Part shown: one piece after another, positions 1 through 11,440 of the stretch
Numbering within the stretch: the first letter of the stretch is position 1
How the letters are laid out: each line of letters starts with the position of its first letter
Origin: Lathyrus oleraceus
Lineage: Eukaryota > Streptophyta > Magnoliopsida > Fabales > Fabaceae
DNA length: 64,000 bases
Direction: 5' to 3'
Assembly: GCF_024323335.1 (NCBI RefSeq)
Contig: NC_066580.1
Location: forward strand, 85,793,391-85,857,390
The notes under the pieces: model-generated
Told to the model about the DNA's origin: nothing
Database searches by the model: none
The model's input: only the letters and a program-made list of their open reading frames with translations
Program-made: the position numbers and the translations under genes

Positions 1-3000
1 ACGACTAGACGCCAACGGACGACTAGGATAGACTCGACTAGACATCAATGGATGAATGGGAGATAGAAGCCACGACCAGACATCGAAAGACGATGAATGG
101 GAAGAGAAACTACGACTAGACGCCGACGGACGACTAGGAAAGACTCGACCAGACATCAACGGATGAATGGGAGAAAGAAGCCACGACCAGACATCGAAAG
201 ACGATGAATAGGAAGAGAAACCACGACTAGACGCCAGCGGACAACTAGGAAAGACTCGACCAGACATCAACGGATGAATGGGAGAAAGAAGCCACGACCA
301 GACTTCGAAAGACGATGAATGGGAAGAGAAACCACGACTAAACGCCAGCGGACGACTAGGTAAGACTCGACCAGACATCAACGGATGAATGGGAGAAAGA
401 AGCCACGACCAGACATCGAAAGACGATGAATGGGAAGAGAAACCACGACTAGACACCAACGGACGACTAGGATAGACTCGACCAGACATCAATGGATGAA
501 TGGGAGAAAGAAGCCACGATCAAACATCGAAAGACGATGAATGGGAAGAGAAACTACGACTAGACGCCGCCGGACGACTAGGAAAGACTCGACCAGACAT
601 CAACGGATGAATGGGAGAAAGAAGCCACGACCAGACATTGAAAGACGATGAATAGGAAGAGAAACCACGACTAGACGCCAGCGGACGACTAGGAAAGACT
701 CGACCAGACATCAACGGATGAATGGGAGAAAGAAGCCACGACCAGACATCGAAAGACGATGAATGGGAACAGAAACCACGACTAAACGCCAGCGGACGAC
801 TAGGAAAGACTCGACTAGACATCAACGGATGAATGGGAGAAAGAAGCCACGACCAGACATCGAAAGACGATGAATGGAAAGAGAAATTACGACTAGACGC
901 CAACGGACGACTAGGAAAGACTCCACCAGACGTCAACGGATGAATGGGAGAAAGAAGCCACGGCCAGACATAGAAAGACGATGAATGGGAAGTGAAACCA
1001 CGACTAGACGCCAACGGACGACTAGGATAGACTCGACTAGACATCAACGGATGAATGGGAGAAAGAAGCCACGACCAGACATCGAAAGACGATGAATGGA
1101 AAGAGAAATCACGACTAGACGCCAACGGACGACTAGGAAAGACTCCACCAGACGTCAACGGATGAATGGGAGAAAGAAGCCATGACCAGACATCGAAAGA
1201 CGATGAATAGGAAGAGAAACCACGACTAGACGCCAGCGGACGACTAGGAAAGACTCGACCAGACATCAACGGATGAATGGGAGAAAGAAGCCACGACCAG
1301 ACTTCGAAAGACGATGAATGGGAAGAGAAACCACGACTAAACGCCAGCGGACGACTAGGTAAGACTCGACCAGACATCAACGGATGAATGGGAGAAAGAA
1401 GCCACGACCAGACATCGAAAGACGATGAATGGGTAGAGAAACCACGACTAGACACCAACGGACGACTAGGAAAGACTCGACCAGACATCAACGGATGAAT
1501 GGGAGAAAGAAGCCACGACCAGACATCGAAAGACGATGAATGGAAAGAGAAATCACGACTAGACGCCAACGGACGACTAGGAAAGACTCCACCAGACGTC
1601 AACGGATGAATGGGAGAAAGAAGCCACGACCAGACATAGAAAGACGATGAATGGGAAGTGAAACCACGACTAGACGCCAACGGACGACTAGGATAGACTC
1701 GACTAGACATCAATGGATGAATGGGAGAAAGAAGCCACGACCAGACATCGAAAGACGATGAATGGGAAGAGAAACTACGACTAGACGCCGACGGACGACT
1801 AGGAAAGACTCGACCAGACATCAACGGATGAATGGGAGAAAGAAGCCACGACCAGACATCGAAAGACGATGAATGGGAAGAGAAACCACGACTAGAAGCC
1901 AATGGACGACTAGGAAAGACTCGACCAGACATCAACGGATGAATGGGAGAAAGAAGCCACGACCAGACTTCGAAAGACGATGAATGGGAAGAGAAACCAC
2001 GACTAAACGCCAGCGGACGACTAGGAAAGACTCGACCAGACATCAACGGATGAATGGGAGAAAGAAGCCACGACCAGACATTTAAAGACGATGAATAGGA
2101 AGAGAAACCACGACTAGACGCCAACGGACGACTAGGAAAGACTCGACCAGACATCAACGGATGAATGGGAGAAAGAAGCCACGACCAGACATCGAAAGAC
2201 GATGAATGGGAAGAGAAACCACGACTAGACGCCAATGGACGACTAGGAAAGACTCGACCAGAAATCAACGGATGAATGGGAGAAAGAAGCCACGACCAGA
2301 CATTGAAAGACGATGAATGGGAAGAGAAACCAGGACTAGACGCCAACGGACGACTAGGAAAGACTCGACCAGACATCAACGGATGAATGGGAGAAAGAAG
2401 CCACGACCAGACATCGAAAGACGATGAATGGGAAGAGAAACCACGACTAGACGCCAACGGACGACTAGGAAAGACTCGACCAGACATCAACGGATGAATG
2501 AAAGAACGAAGCCACGACCAGACATTGAAAGACGATGAATGGAAAGAGAAACCACGACTAGACGCCAACGGACGACTAAGAAAGACTCCACCAAACGTCA
2601 ACGGATGAATGGGAGAAAGAAGCCATGACCAGACATCGAAAGACGATGAATGGGAAGAGAAACCACGACTAGACGCCGACGGACGACTAGGAAAGACTCG
2701 ACCAGACATCAAAGGATGAATGGGAGAAAGAAGCCACGACCAGACATTGAAAGACGATGAATGGGAAGAGAAACCACGGCTAGACGCCAACGGACGACTA
2801 GGAAAGACTCGACCAGACATCAACGGATGAATGGGAAAAGAAGCCACGACCAGACATCGAAAGACGATGAATGGGAAGAGAAACCACGACTAGACGCCAG
2901 CGGACGACTAGGTAAGACTCGACCAGACATCAACGGATGAATGGGAGAAAGAAGCCACGACCAGACATCGAAAGACGATGAATGGGAAGAGAAACCACGA

Positions 3001-6000
3001 CTAGACGCCAACGGACGACTAGGATAGACTCGACTAGGCATCAATGGATGAATGGGAGAAAGAAGCCACGACCAGACATCGAAAGACGATGAATGGGAAG
3101 AGAAACTACGACTAGACGCCGACGGACGACTAGGAAAGACTCGACCAGACATCAACGGATGAATGGGAGAAAGAAGCCAGGACCAGACATCGAAAGACGA
3201 TGAATGGGAAGAGAAACCACGGCTAGACGCCAACGGACGACTAGGAAAGACTCGACCAGACATCAATGGATGAATGGGAGAAAGAAGCCACGACCAGACA
3301 TCGAAAGACGATGAATGGGAAGAGAAACTACGACTAGACGCCGACGGACGACTAGGAAAGACTCGACCAGACATCAACGGATGAATGGGAGAAAGAAGCC
3401 ACGACCAGACATCGAAAGACGATGAATAGGAAGAGAAACCACGACTAGACGCCAGCGGACAACTAGGAAAGACTCGACCAGACATCAACGGATGAATGGG
3501 AGAAAGAAGCCACGACCAGACTTCGAAAGACGATGAATGGGAAGAGAAACCACGACTAAACGCCAGCGGACGACTAGGTAAGACTCGACCAGACATCAAG
3601 GGATGAATGGGAGAAAGAAGCCACGACCAGACATCGAAAGACGATGAATGGGAAGAGAAACCACGACTAGACACCAACGGACGACTAGGATAGACTCGAC
3701 CAGACATCAATGGATGAATGGGAGAAAGAAGCCACGATCAGACATCGAAAGACGATGAATGGGAAGAGAAACTACGACTAGACGCCGACGGACGACTAGG
3801 AAAGACTCGACCAGACATCAACGGATGAATGGGAGAAAGAAGCCACGACCAGACATTGAAAGACGATGAATATGAAGAGAAACCACGACTAGACGCCAGC
3901 GGACGACTAGGAAAGACTCGACCAGACATCAACGGATGAATGGGAGAAAGAAGCCACGACCAGACATCGAAAGACGATGAATGGGAAGAGAAACCACGAC
4001 TAAACGCCAGCGGACGACTAGGAAAGACTCGACTAGACATCAACGGATGAATGGGAGAAAGAAGCCACGACCAGACATCGAAAGACGATGAATGGGAAGA
4101 GAAACCACGACTAAACGCCAGCGGACGACTAGGAAAGACTCGACCAGACATCAAAGGATGAATGGGAGAAAGAAGCCACGACCAGACATTGAAAGACGAT
4201 GAATGGGAAGAGAAACCATGGCTAGACGCCAACGGACGACTAGGAAAGACTCGACCAGACATCAACGGATGAATGGGAAAAGAAGCCACGACCAGACATC
4301 GAAAGACGATGAATGGGAAGAGAAACCACGACTAGACGCCAGCGGACGACTAGGTAAGACTCGACCAGACATCAACGGATGAATGGGAGAAAGAAGCCAC
4401 GACCAGACATCGAAAGACGATGAATGGGAAGAGAAACCACGACTAGACGCCAACGGACGACTAGGATAGACTCGACTAGGCATCAATGGATGAATGGGAG
4501 AAAGAAGCCACGACCAGACATCGAAAGACGATGAATGGGAAGAGAAACTACGACTAGACGCCGACGGACGACTAGGAAAGACTCGACCAGACATCAACGG
4601 ATGAATGGGAGAAAGAAGCCACGACCAGACATCGAAAGACGATGAATGGGAAGAGAAACCACGGCTAGACGCCAACGGACGACTAGGAAAGACTCGACCA
4701 GACATCAATGGATGAATGGGAGAAAGAAGCCACGACCAGACATCGAAAGACGATGAATGGGAAGAGAAACTACGACTAGACGCCGACGGACGACTAGGAA
4801 AGACTCGACCAGACATCAACGGATGAATGGGAGAAAGAAGCCACGACCAGACATCGAAAGACGATGAATAGGAAGAGAAACCACGACTAGACGCCAGCGG
4901 ACAACTAGGAAAGACTCGACCAGACATCAACGGATGAATGGGAGAAAGAAGCCACGACCAGACTTCGAAAGACGATGAATGGGAAGAGAAACCACGACTA
5001 AACGCCAGCGGACGACTAGGTAAGACTCGACCAGACATCAAGGGATGAATGGGAGAAAGAAGCCACGACCAGACATCGAAAGACGATGAATGGGAAGAGA
5101 AACCACGACTAGACACCAACGGACGACTAGGATAGACTCGACCAGACATCAATGGATGAATGGGAGAAAGAAGCCACGATCAGACATCGAAAGACGATGA
5201 ATGGGAAGAGAAACTACGACTAGACGCCGACGGACGACTAGGAAAGACTCGACCAGACATCAACGGATGAATGGGAGAAAGAAGCCACGACCAGACATTG
5301 AAAGACGATGAATATGAAGAGAAACCACGACTAGACGCCAGCGGACGACTAGGAAAGACTCCACCAAACATCAACGGATGAATGGGAGAAAGAAGCCACG
5401 ACCAGACATCGAAAGACGATGAATGGGAAGAGAAACCATGACTAAACGCCAGCGGACGACTAGGAAAGACTCGACTAGACATCAACGGATGAATGGGAGA
5501 AAGAAGCCACAACCAGACATCGAAAGACGATGAATGGAAAGAGAAATTACGACTAGACGCCAACGGACGACTAGGAAAGACTCCACCAGACGTCAACGGA
5601 TCAATGGGAGAAAGAAGCCACGGCCAGACATAGAAAGACGATGAATGGGAACTGAAACCACGACTAGACGCCAACGGACGACTAGGATAGACTCGACTAG
5701 ACATCAATGGATGAATGGGAGAAAGAAGCCACGACCAGACATCGAAAGACGATGAATGGGAAGAGAAACTACGACTAGACGCCGACGGACGACTAGGAAA
5801 GACTCGACCAGACATCAACGGATGAATGGGAGAAAGAAGCCACGACCAGACATCGAAAGACGATGAATAGGAAGAGAAACCACGACTAGACGCCAGCGGA
5901 CGACTAGGAAAGACTCGACCAGACATCAACGGATGAATGGGAGAAAGAAGCCACGACCAGACTTCGAAAGACGATGAATGGGAAGAGAAACCACGACTAA

Positions 6001-8162
6001 ACGCCAGCGGACGACTAGGTAAGACTCGACCAGACATCAACGGATGAATGGGAGAAAGAAGCCACGACCAGACATCGAAAGACGATGAATGGGAAGAGAA
6101 ACCACGACTAGACACCAACGGACGACTAGGAAAGACTCGACCAGACATTAACGGATGAATGGGAGAAAGAAGCCACGACGAGACATCGAAAGACGATGAA
6201 TGGGAAGAGAAACCACGACTAGACGCCAACGGACGACTAGGAAAGACTCGACCAGACATCAACGGATGAATGGGAGAAAGAAGCCACGACGAGACATCGA
6301 AAGACGATGAATGGGAAGAGAAACCACGACTAGACGCCAACGGACGACTAGGAAAGACTCGACCAGACATCAACGGATGAATGGGAGAAAGAAGCCATGA
6401 CCAGACATCGAAAGACGATGAATGGGAAGAGAAACCACGACTAGACGCCGACGGACGACTAGGAAAGACTCGACCAGACATCAAAGGATGAATGGGAGAA
6501 AGAAGCCACGACCAGACATTGAAAGACGATGAATGGGAAGAGAAACCACGGCTAGACGCCAACGGACGACTAGGAAAGACTCGACCAGACATCAACGGAT
6601 GAATGGGAAAAGAAGCCACGACCAGACATCGAAAGATGATGAATGGGAAGAGAAACCACGACTAGACGCCAGCGGACGACTAGGTAAGACTCGACCAGAC
6701 ATCAACGGATGAATGGGAGAAAGAAGCCACGACCATACATCGAAAGACGATGAATGGGAAGAGAAACCACAACTAGACACCAACGAACGACTAGGAAAGA
6801 CTCGACCAGACATCAACGGATGAATGGGAGAAAGAAGCCACGACCAGACATAGAAAGACGATGAATGGGAAGAGAAACCACGACTAGACGCCAACGGACG
6901 ACTAGGATAGACTCGACTAGGCATCAATGGATGAATGGGAGAAAGAAGCCACGACCAGACATCGAAACACGATGAATGGGAAGAGAAACTACGACTAGAC
7001 GCCGACGGACGACTAGGAAAGACTCGACCAGACATCAACGGATGAATGGGAGAAAGAAGCCACGACCAGACATCGAAAGACGATGAATGGGAAGAGAAAC
7101 CACGGCTAGACGCCAACGGACGACTAGGAAAGACTCGACCAGACATCAACGGATGAATGGGAGAAAGAAGCCATGACCAGACATCGAAAGACGATGAATG
7201 GGAAGAGAAACCACGACTAGACGCCGACGGACGACTAGGAAAGACTCGACCAGACATCAAAGGATGAATGGGAGAAAGAAGCCACGACCAGACATTGAAA
7301 GACGATGAATGGGAAGAGAAACCACGGCTAGACGCCAACGGACGACTAGGAAAGACTCGACCAGACATCAACGGATGAATGGGAAAAGAAGCCACGACCA
7401 GACATCGAAAGACGATGAATGGGAAGAGAAACCACGACTAGACGCCAGCGGACGACTAGGTAAGACTCGACCAGACATCAACGGATGAATGGGAGAAAGA
7501 AGCCACGACCATACATCGAAAGACGATGAATGGGAAGAGAAACCACGACTAGACACCAACGGACGACTAGGAAAGACTCGACCAGACATCAACGGATGAA
7601 TGGGAGAAAGAAGCCACGACCAGACATAGAAAGACGATGAATGGGAAGAGAAACCACGACTAGACGCCAACGGACGACTAGGATAGACTCGACTAGGCAT
7701 CAATGGATGAATGGGAGAAAGAAGCCACGACCAGACATCGAAAGACGATGAATGGGAAGAGAAACTACGACTAGACGCCGACGGACGACTAGGAAAGACT
7801 CGACCAGACATCAACGGATGAATGGGAGAAAGAAGCCACGACCAGACATCGAAAGACGATGAATGGGAAGAGAAACCACGACTAGACGCCAGCGGACGAC
7901 TAGGAAAGACTCGACCAGACATCAACGATGAATGGGAGAAAGAAGCCACGACCAGACATCGAAAGACGATGAATGGGAAGAGAAACCACGACTAAACGCC
8001 AGCGGACGACTAGGTAAGACTCGACCAGACATCAACGGAAGAATGGGAGAAAGAAGCCACGACCAGACATCGAAAGACGATGAATGGGAAGAGAAACCAC
8101 GACTAGACACCAACGGACGACTAGGAAAGACTCGACCAGACATCAACGGATGAATGGGAGAA
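1..8162. repeat. 111-bp tandem repeat (satellite-like) array, about 73 copies
   Basis: The array repeats every 111 bp from the left window edge to about 8162, where the sequence changes abruptly. Each unit is itself three diverged subunits of about 38, 40 and 33 bp, each opening with a GACYAGACRYC-like start, and the first two share GATGAATGGGA. The plus strand is purine-rich. Because 111 is divisible by three and the minus strand of the unit lacks stops, long minus-strand open frames arise by chance. They end at 1-bp deletions near 2830, 4272, 6606, 7381 and 7926. Larger blocks are duplicated inside the array. The array lies on the 3' UTR side of element M, so it may belong to that element or be a satellite derived from it. 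Since no unit occurs elsewhere in the window, amplification was local. Confidence 0.95.
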
Positions 8163-9896
8163 CTCGATGTTACGGGCATCGAAAGATGATGTCTACAGAC
8201 ACGAAAAAGGGAAGGACCCACACGGGGATCAACATAATACCTACTGGTATCACCAAGACGACATTTGCATGTGTCAAGATAAGGCCAGGCACTTGTTAGG
8301 GACTAAGCTGGGGATAATCAGGCTTTCTTTTCACGAGCGGGGGAGGAAATAAACCTCTCTGGGGATTATCAACTCTGCATGCTGTCAGGAGCCACCGCTG
8401 CAAAAGTGCCATGCGGATTGTCGAACAATGATCCGCCTCTGCTTGGGAATGGTCCAATCCGGTTTAACACATGTATGCATATGTTTGAGTTTTTCTATGG
8501 CATAATGTTCCATATCGCATGGAAATGCTACACGATTTGAGGATGCAATGATTACTACATGCAAAATGCAAATGAAGAAACTCCTGCTGGGGAGAACTGG
8601 TTGCTCTGCTGAGCACACAATTCTGATTTGATCCTCTAACTCTGTGGGGAGACACAATAAATCTGCGGCGGATGCTTTACTGATCTGACACTCTGGGCGT
8701 GGTAGAGGAACCAACTCAACTGAGGAATCTCTGGTTGGGGAACACACCCTTCTCCAACGTGCTAGGGAATTACACTGTTGTTGGGAAAGAAAATAATCCC
8801 ACCGGGGACAACTTTCACTGAATCCAATCCACTTGGGGACTCCACCGGGGGAAACAACACCAATGTTTATCTCCACTAGGGATAACTACCAACCCACGGG
8901 CAGGATTAACTCTACTGGGGATAATTTCCACCGAACTTGATCCGCTTGGGGACTTCGCCGGGGAAAAACATCAATGCAAACCTCTGCTGGGGAGACTTGC
9001 TAGGGGAAAACAATCACAACCCTGCTGGGGAAAGGCATTCACGACCTTGCTGGGGATCACAGCACTTCAGACCTGGCTGCTAAGGAACAAGCTACCCACA
9101 GACACCTCCGCTGGGGAAATAGCAACCTTCAGACTCAGTGGGGACTAACGGTCTTCAGACCTGCTGGGGAAGCCACCCGCATACCTGGTTGGAAAAAAAC
9201 ATCCTCAACCCTGCTGGGGATTGCAGTCAACTTCAGGCCTGGCTACCAAGGAAACACTGGTCTCAGACTTGCTGGGGAAACAATCTCTAAACTTGCTTTG
9301 GACAACCCAACTTCTCACACTACTGGACAGTCTTAAACACTTTTGAGCAAATTGTGGCTCCTCTGCTTTAGCCAGCAATCAAAGATAGTGACCTGCAAAA
9401 CAGCAAGACACATATGCCCCAGGGGATTGTATGGACAAGATACACCCAAGTGTAATCAACATTCAAAATGATTTTCAAATGTTTTATCTTTCCGCACATT
9501 ATTGTCAAGCCTTCATGTTTTTTAGATGCAATGTTTATCAAAAATTCAGACGTTTTTGTAAACAAAACAGAAAAATAAAAACAAGAGAGCAATTTAACTG
9601 AATAACGACTTTTATTGATTGAAAATGGACCTATAAAGGCAAATACATCAGGAAGCAATTCCTAGAAAGAGGTAATTGCGCCAAAACAGGAAATAAACTA
9701 TCCTATTGGCAATGTGAACACGGCATCCACTATTTTCCAATTCTGTTATGACTCACAGATCCTCAATTTCCCCCAAATTCCTTGCTTTCTGAGAAGAATG
9801 ATTGGACTGGTCATATCCTTCAAGATGATAGACACTGAAGCGCGATGAAGTACAGATAACTCAGACTGTAGTCTTCGCTTTAATCCCTCTTTTGCC
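8163..9896 (-). other. 3' UTR of element M with iterated CTGCTGGGGA-type motif
   Basis: This 1.7 kb stretch lies between the 111-bp array and the hairpin cluster after pol. No frame in it resembles a retroelement protein. From about 8430 to 9310 the plus strand carries roughly twenty copies of a motif like CTCTGCTGGGGA (for example near 8582, 8983, 9023, 9045, 9107, 9160, 9210 and 9269), spaced 15 to 60 bp. On the element's sense strand these read TCCCCAGCAGAG, the reverse complement of part of M's own primer binding site. From 9310 to 9896 I see only AT-rich sequence. Confidence 0.75.
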
Positions 9897-10093
9897 TGGA
9901 TCGCCTTTTCAGGTTTTCAATCCACCGGGATACCCATTTTTGCCTAAGCCGCCCTTGCGGGTTTTCGACTTACCGAGTCTACATATTCTTTTTATTCTTT
10001 ATCCCTAACTTTTGCCCGAACCTTTTCTCTCTTTTTTTCTTGGTTCGCCGGGATGCCCTTTTTTGCCTGGACTCTTTTATTCTTTTCGTCCAG
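9897..10093 (-). promoter_or_regulatory. Tandem hairpin cluster just downstream of the M pol stop
   Basis: Four inverted repeats follow the TAA at 10103-10105. In plus-strand coordinates their arms are CTGGAC 10067-10072 with GTCCAG 10088-10093, CGAACC 10017-10022 with GGTTCG 10042-10047, TAAGC 9945-9949 with ACTTA 9968-9972 (a G-U pair in the sense RNA), and TGGAT 9897-9901 with ATCCA 9920-9924. The last two hold an inner 3-bp stem closing a GCAA or GAAA loop on the sense strand. Each is followed on the sense strand by GGCAAAA or GGGCAAAA. Homologous clusters follow pol in elements A and B. Function unknown; a structured RNA signal is my inference. Confidence 0.75.
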
Positions 10094-10102
10094 CGGGTCA
10101 AT

Positions 10103-11440
10103 TTACGCGAAGTATTTTTTGACTACATCTGAGTTCACAGGGGACGGAAAATCTTCACCATCCATAGTTGTTAGCATCAAGGCTCCACCAGAGAAAACCT
10201 TTTTAACAACATATGGACCTTCACAATTCGGAGTCCACTTGCCCCTGTTATCTGTACCGGGAGGAAGGATCCTCTTCAAAACCAAATCACCTCTCTGATA
10301 GCTTCGAGGACACACTTTCTGATCAAAGGCTTTCTTCATCCTTCTCTGATACAGTTGCCCTTAGCACACAGCTGCTAACCGCTTCTCCTCAATAAGGCTC
10401 AACTCGTTAAACCTTGTACGGATCCACTCAGCTTCGTCTAGCTTGACATCCAACAGGACCCTGAGAGAAGGAATCTCCACTTCAACGGGTAGGACTTCTC
10501 CCATACCATACACAAGGGAGTACGGGGTTGCCCCGGTCGACGTACGTACTGAGGTACGATACCCATGCAAAGCGAAAGGCAACATCTCATGCCAATCCTT
10601 GTACGTCACGACCATCTTTTGCCCAATCTTCTTAATGTTCTTGTTTGCCGCCTCTACAGCACCATTCATCTTTGGTCTGTAAGGAGAAGAATTGTGGTGT
10701 TCGATCTTGAAATCTCTGCAGAGCTCTTTCATCATCTTGTTATTGAGATTTGAACTATTATCACTGATGACTCTCTCGGGAACCCCATAACGACAGATAA
10801 TCTCCTTCTTAATGAACCGGGCAACCACTTGCTTGGTAACACTGGCATAGGAAGATGCTTCCACCCACATGGTGAAGTAATCAATCGCAACCAGGATGAA
10901 GCGATGTCCATTAGAAGTAGTGGGTTCAATCTTCCCAATCATATCGATGCCCCACATCGCGAATGGCCAAGGAGAATTCATAACATTCAGAGGGCTTGGT
11001 GGAACATGCACTTTATCTGCGTAAATCTGACATTTATGGCACTTCCGAGCGTACTTAAAACAATCGGATTCCATAGTCATCCAGTAATAACCGGGTCTCA
11101 ATAACTTTTTGTCCATTGCATGACCACCAGCATGGGTACCGAAAGATCCCTCGTGTACTTCCTGCATCAACATGTCTGCTTCGTGTCTATCCACGCATCT
11201 GAGCAGAACCATGTCGAAGTTCCTCTTGTACAACACATCATCCTGATTCAAATAAAAGCTTCCAGCTAGCCTTCTCAGGGTTTTCTTGTCATTCTTTGAC
11301 GCTCCTTCAGGATACTCCTGGATTTTGAAGAAATTCTTAATATCAAAGTACCACGGCTTCTCATCCACAACAGACTCGGCTGCAAACACATACGCAGGCC
11401 TCTCGAGTCGATTCATAGTAACATGTGGCACATGATTATG
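10103..11440 (-). pseudogene. Integrase of element M, broken by one in-frame stop
   Basis: This is the C-terminal integrase part of the pol polyprotein, which would join element cDNA to host DNA. Counting from the GTG at 11431, the zinc-binding region has histidines near residues 93-104 and the C-x2-C at 131-134. The catalytic triad is Asp163, Asp224 and Glu260, with the usual 35-residue spacing. A chromatin-side C-terminal domain of the GPYVVKK type ends at the TAA at 10103. A TAA at 10361-10363 interrupts the frame about 79 codons before the end. The frame also continues upstream into the RT reading frame across the TAG at 11441-11443, so integrase was originally fused to RT. The second catalytic motif reads SDNSSN instead of the common TDNGSN. 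Confidence 0.92.

Noticed and set aside
520..7949. Minus-strand open frames of up to 775 codons encoding a 37-residue repeat.
   Set aside because: They follow from a 111-bp unit (37 x 3) without stops on that strand and break at every 1-bp indel. No start signal, domain or codon constraint supports a protein.
1..8162. CRISPR-like or gene-cluster reading of the repeat array.
   Set aside because: Units are contiguous tandem copies with no unique spacers, in a plant retroelement context.
8385..8876. 163-codon minus-strand frame as a gene.
   Set aside because: It lies in the M 3' UTR among iterated motifs and shows no protein family feature.
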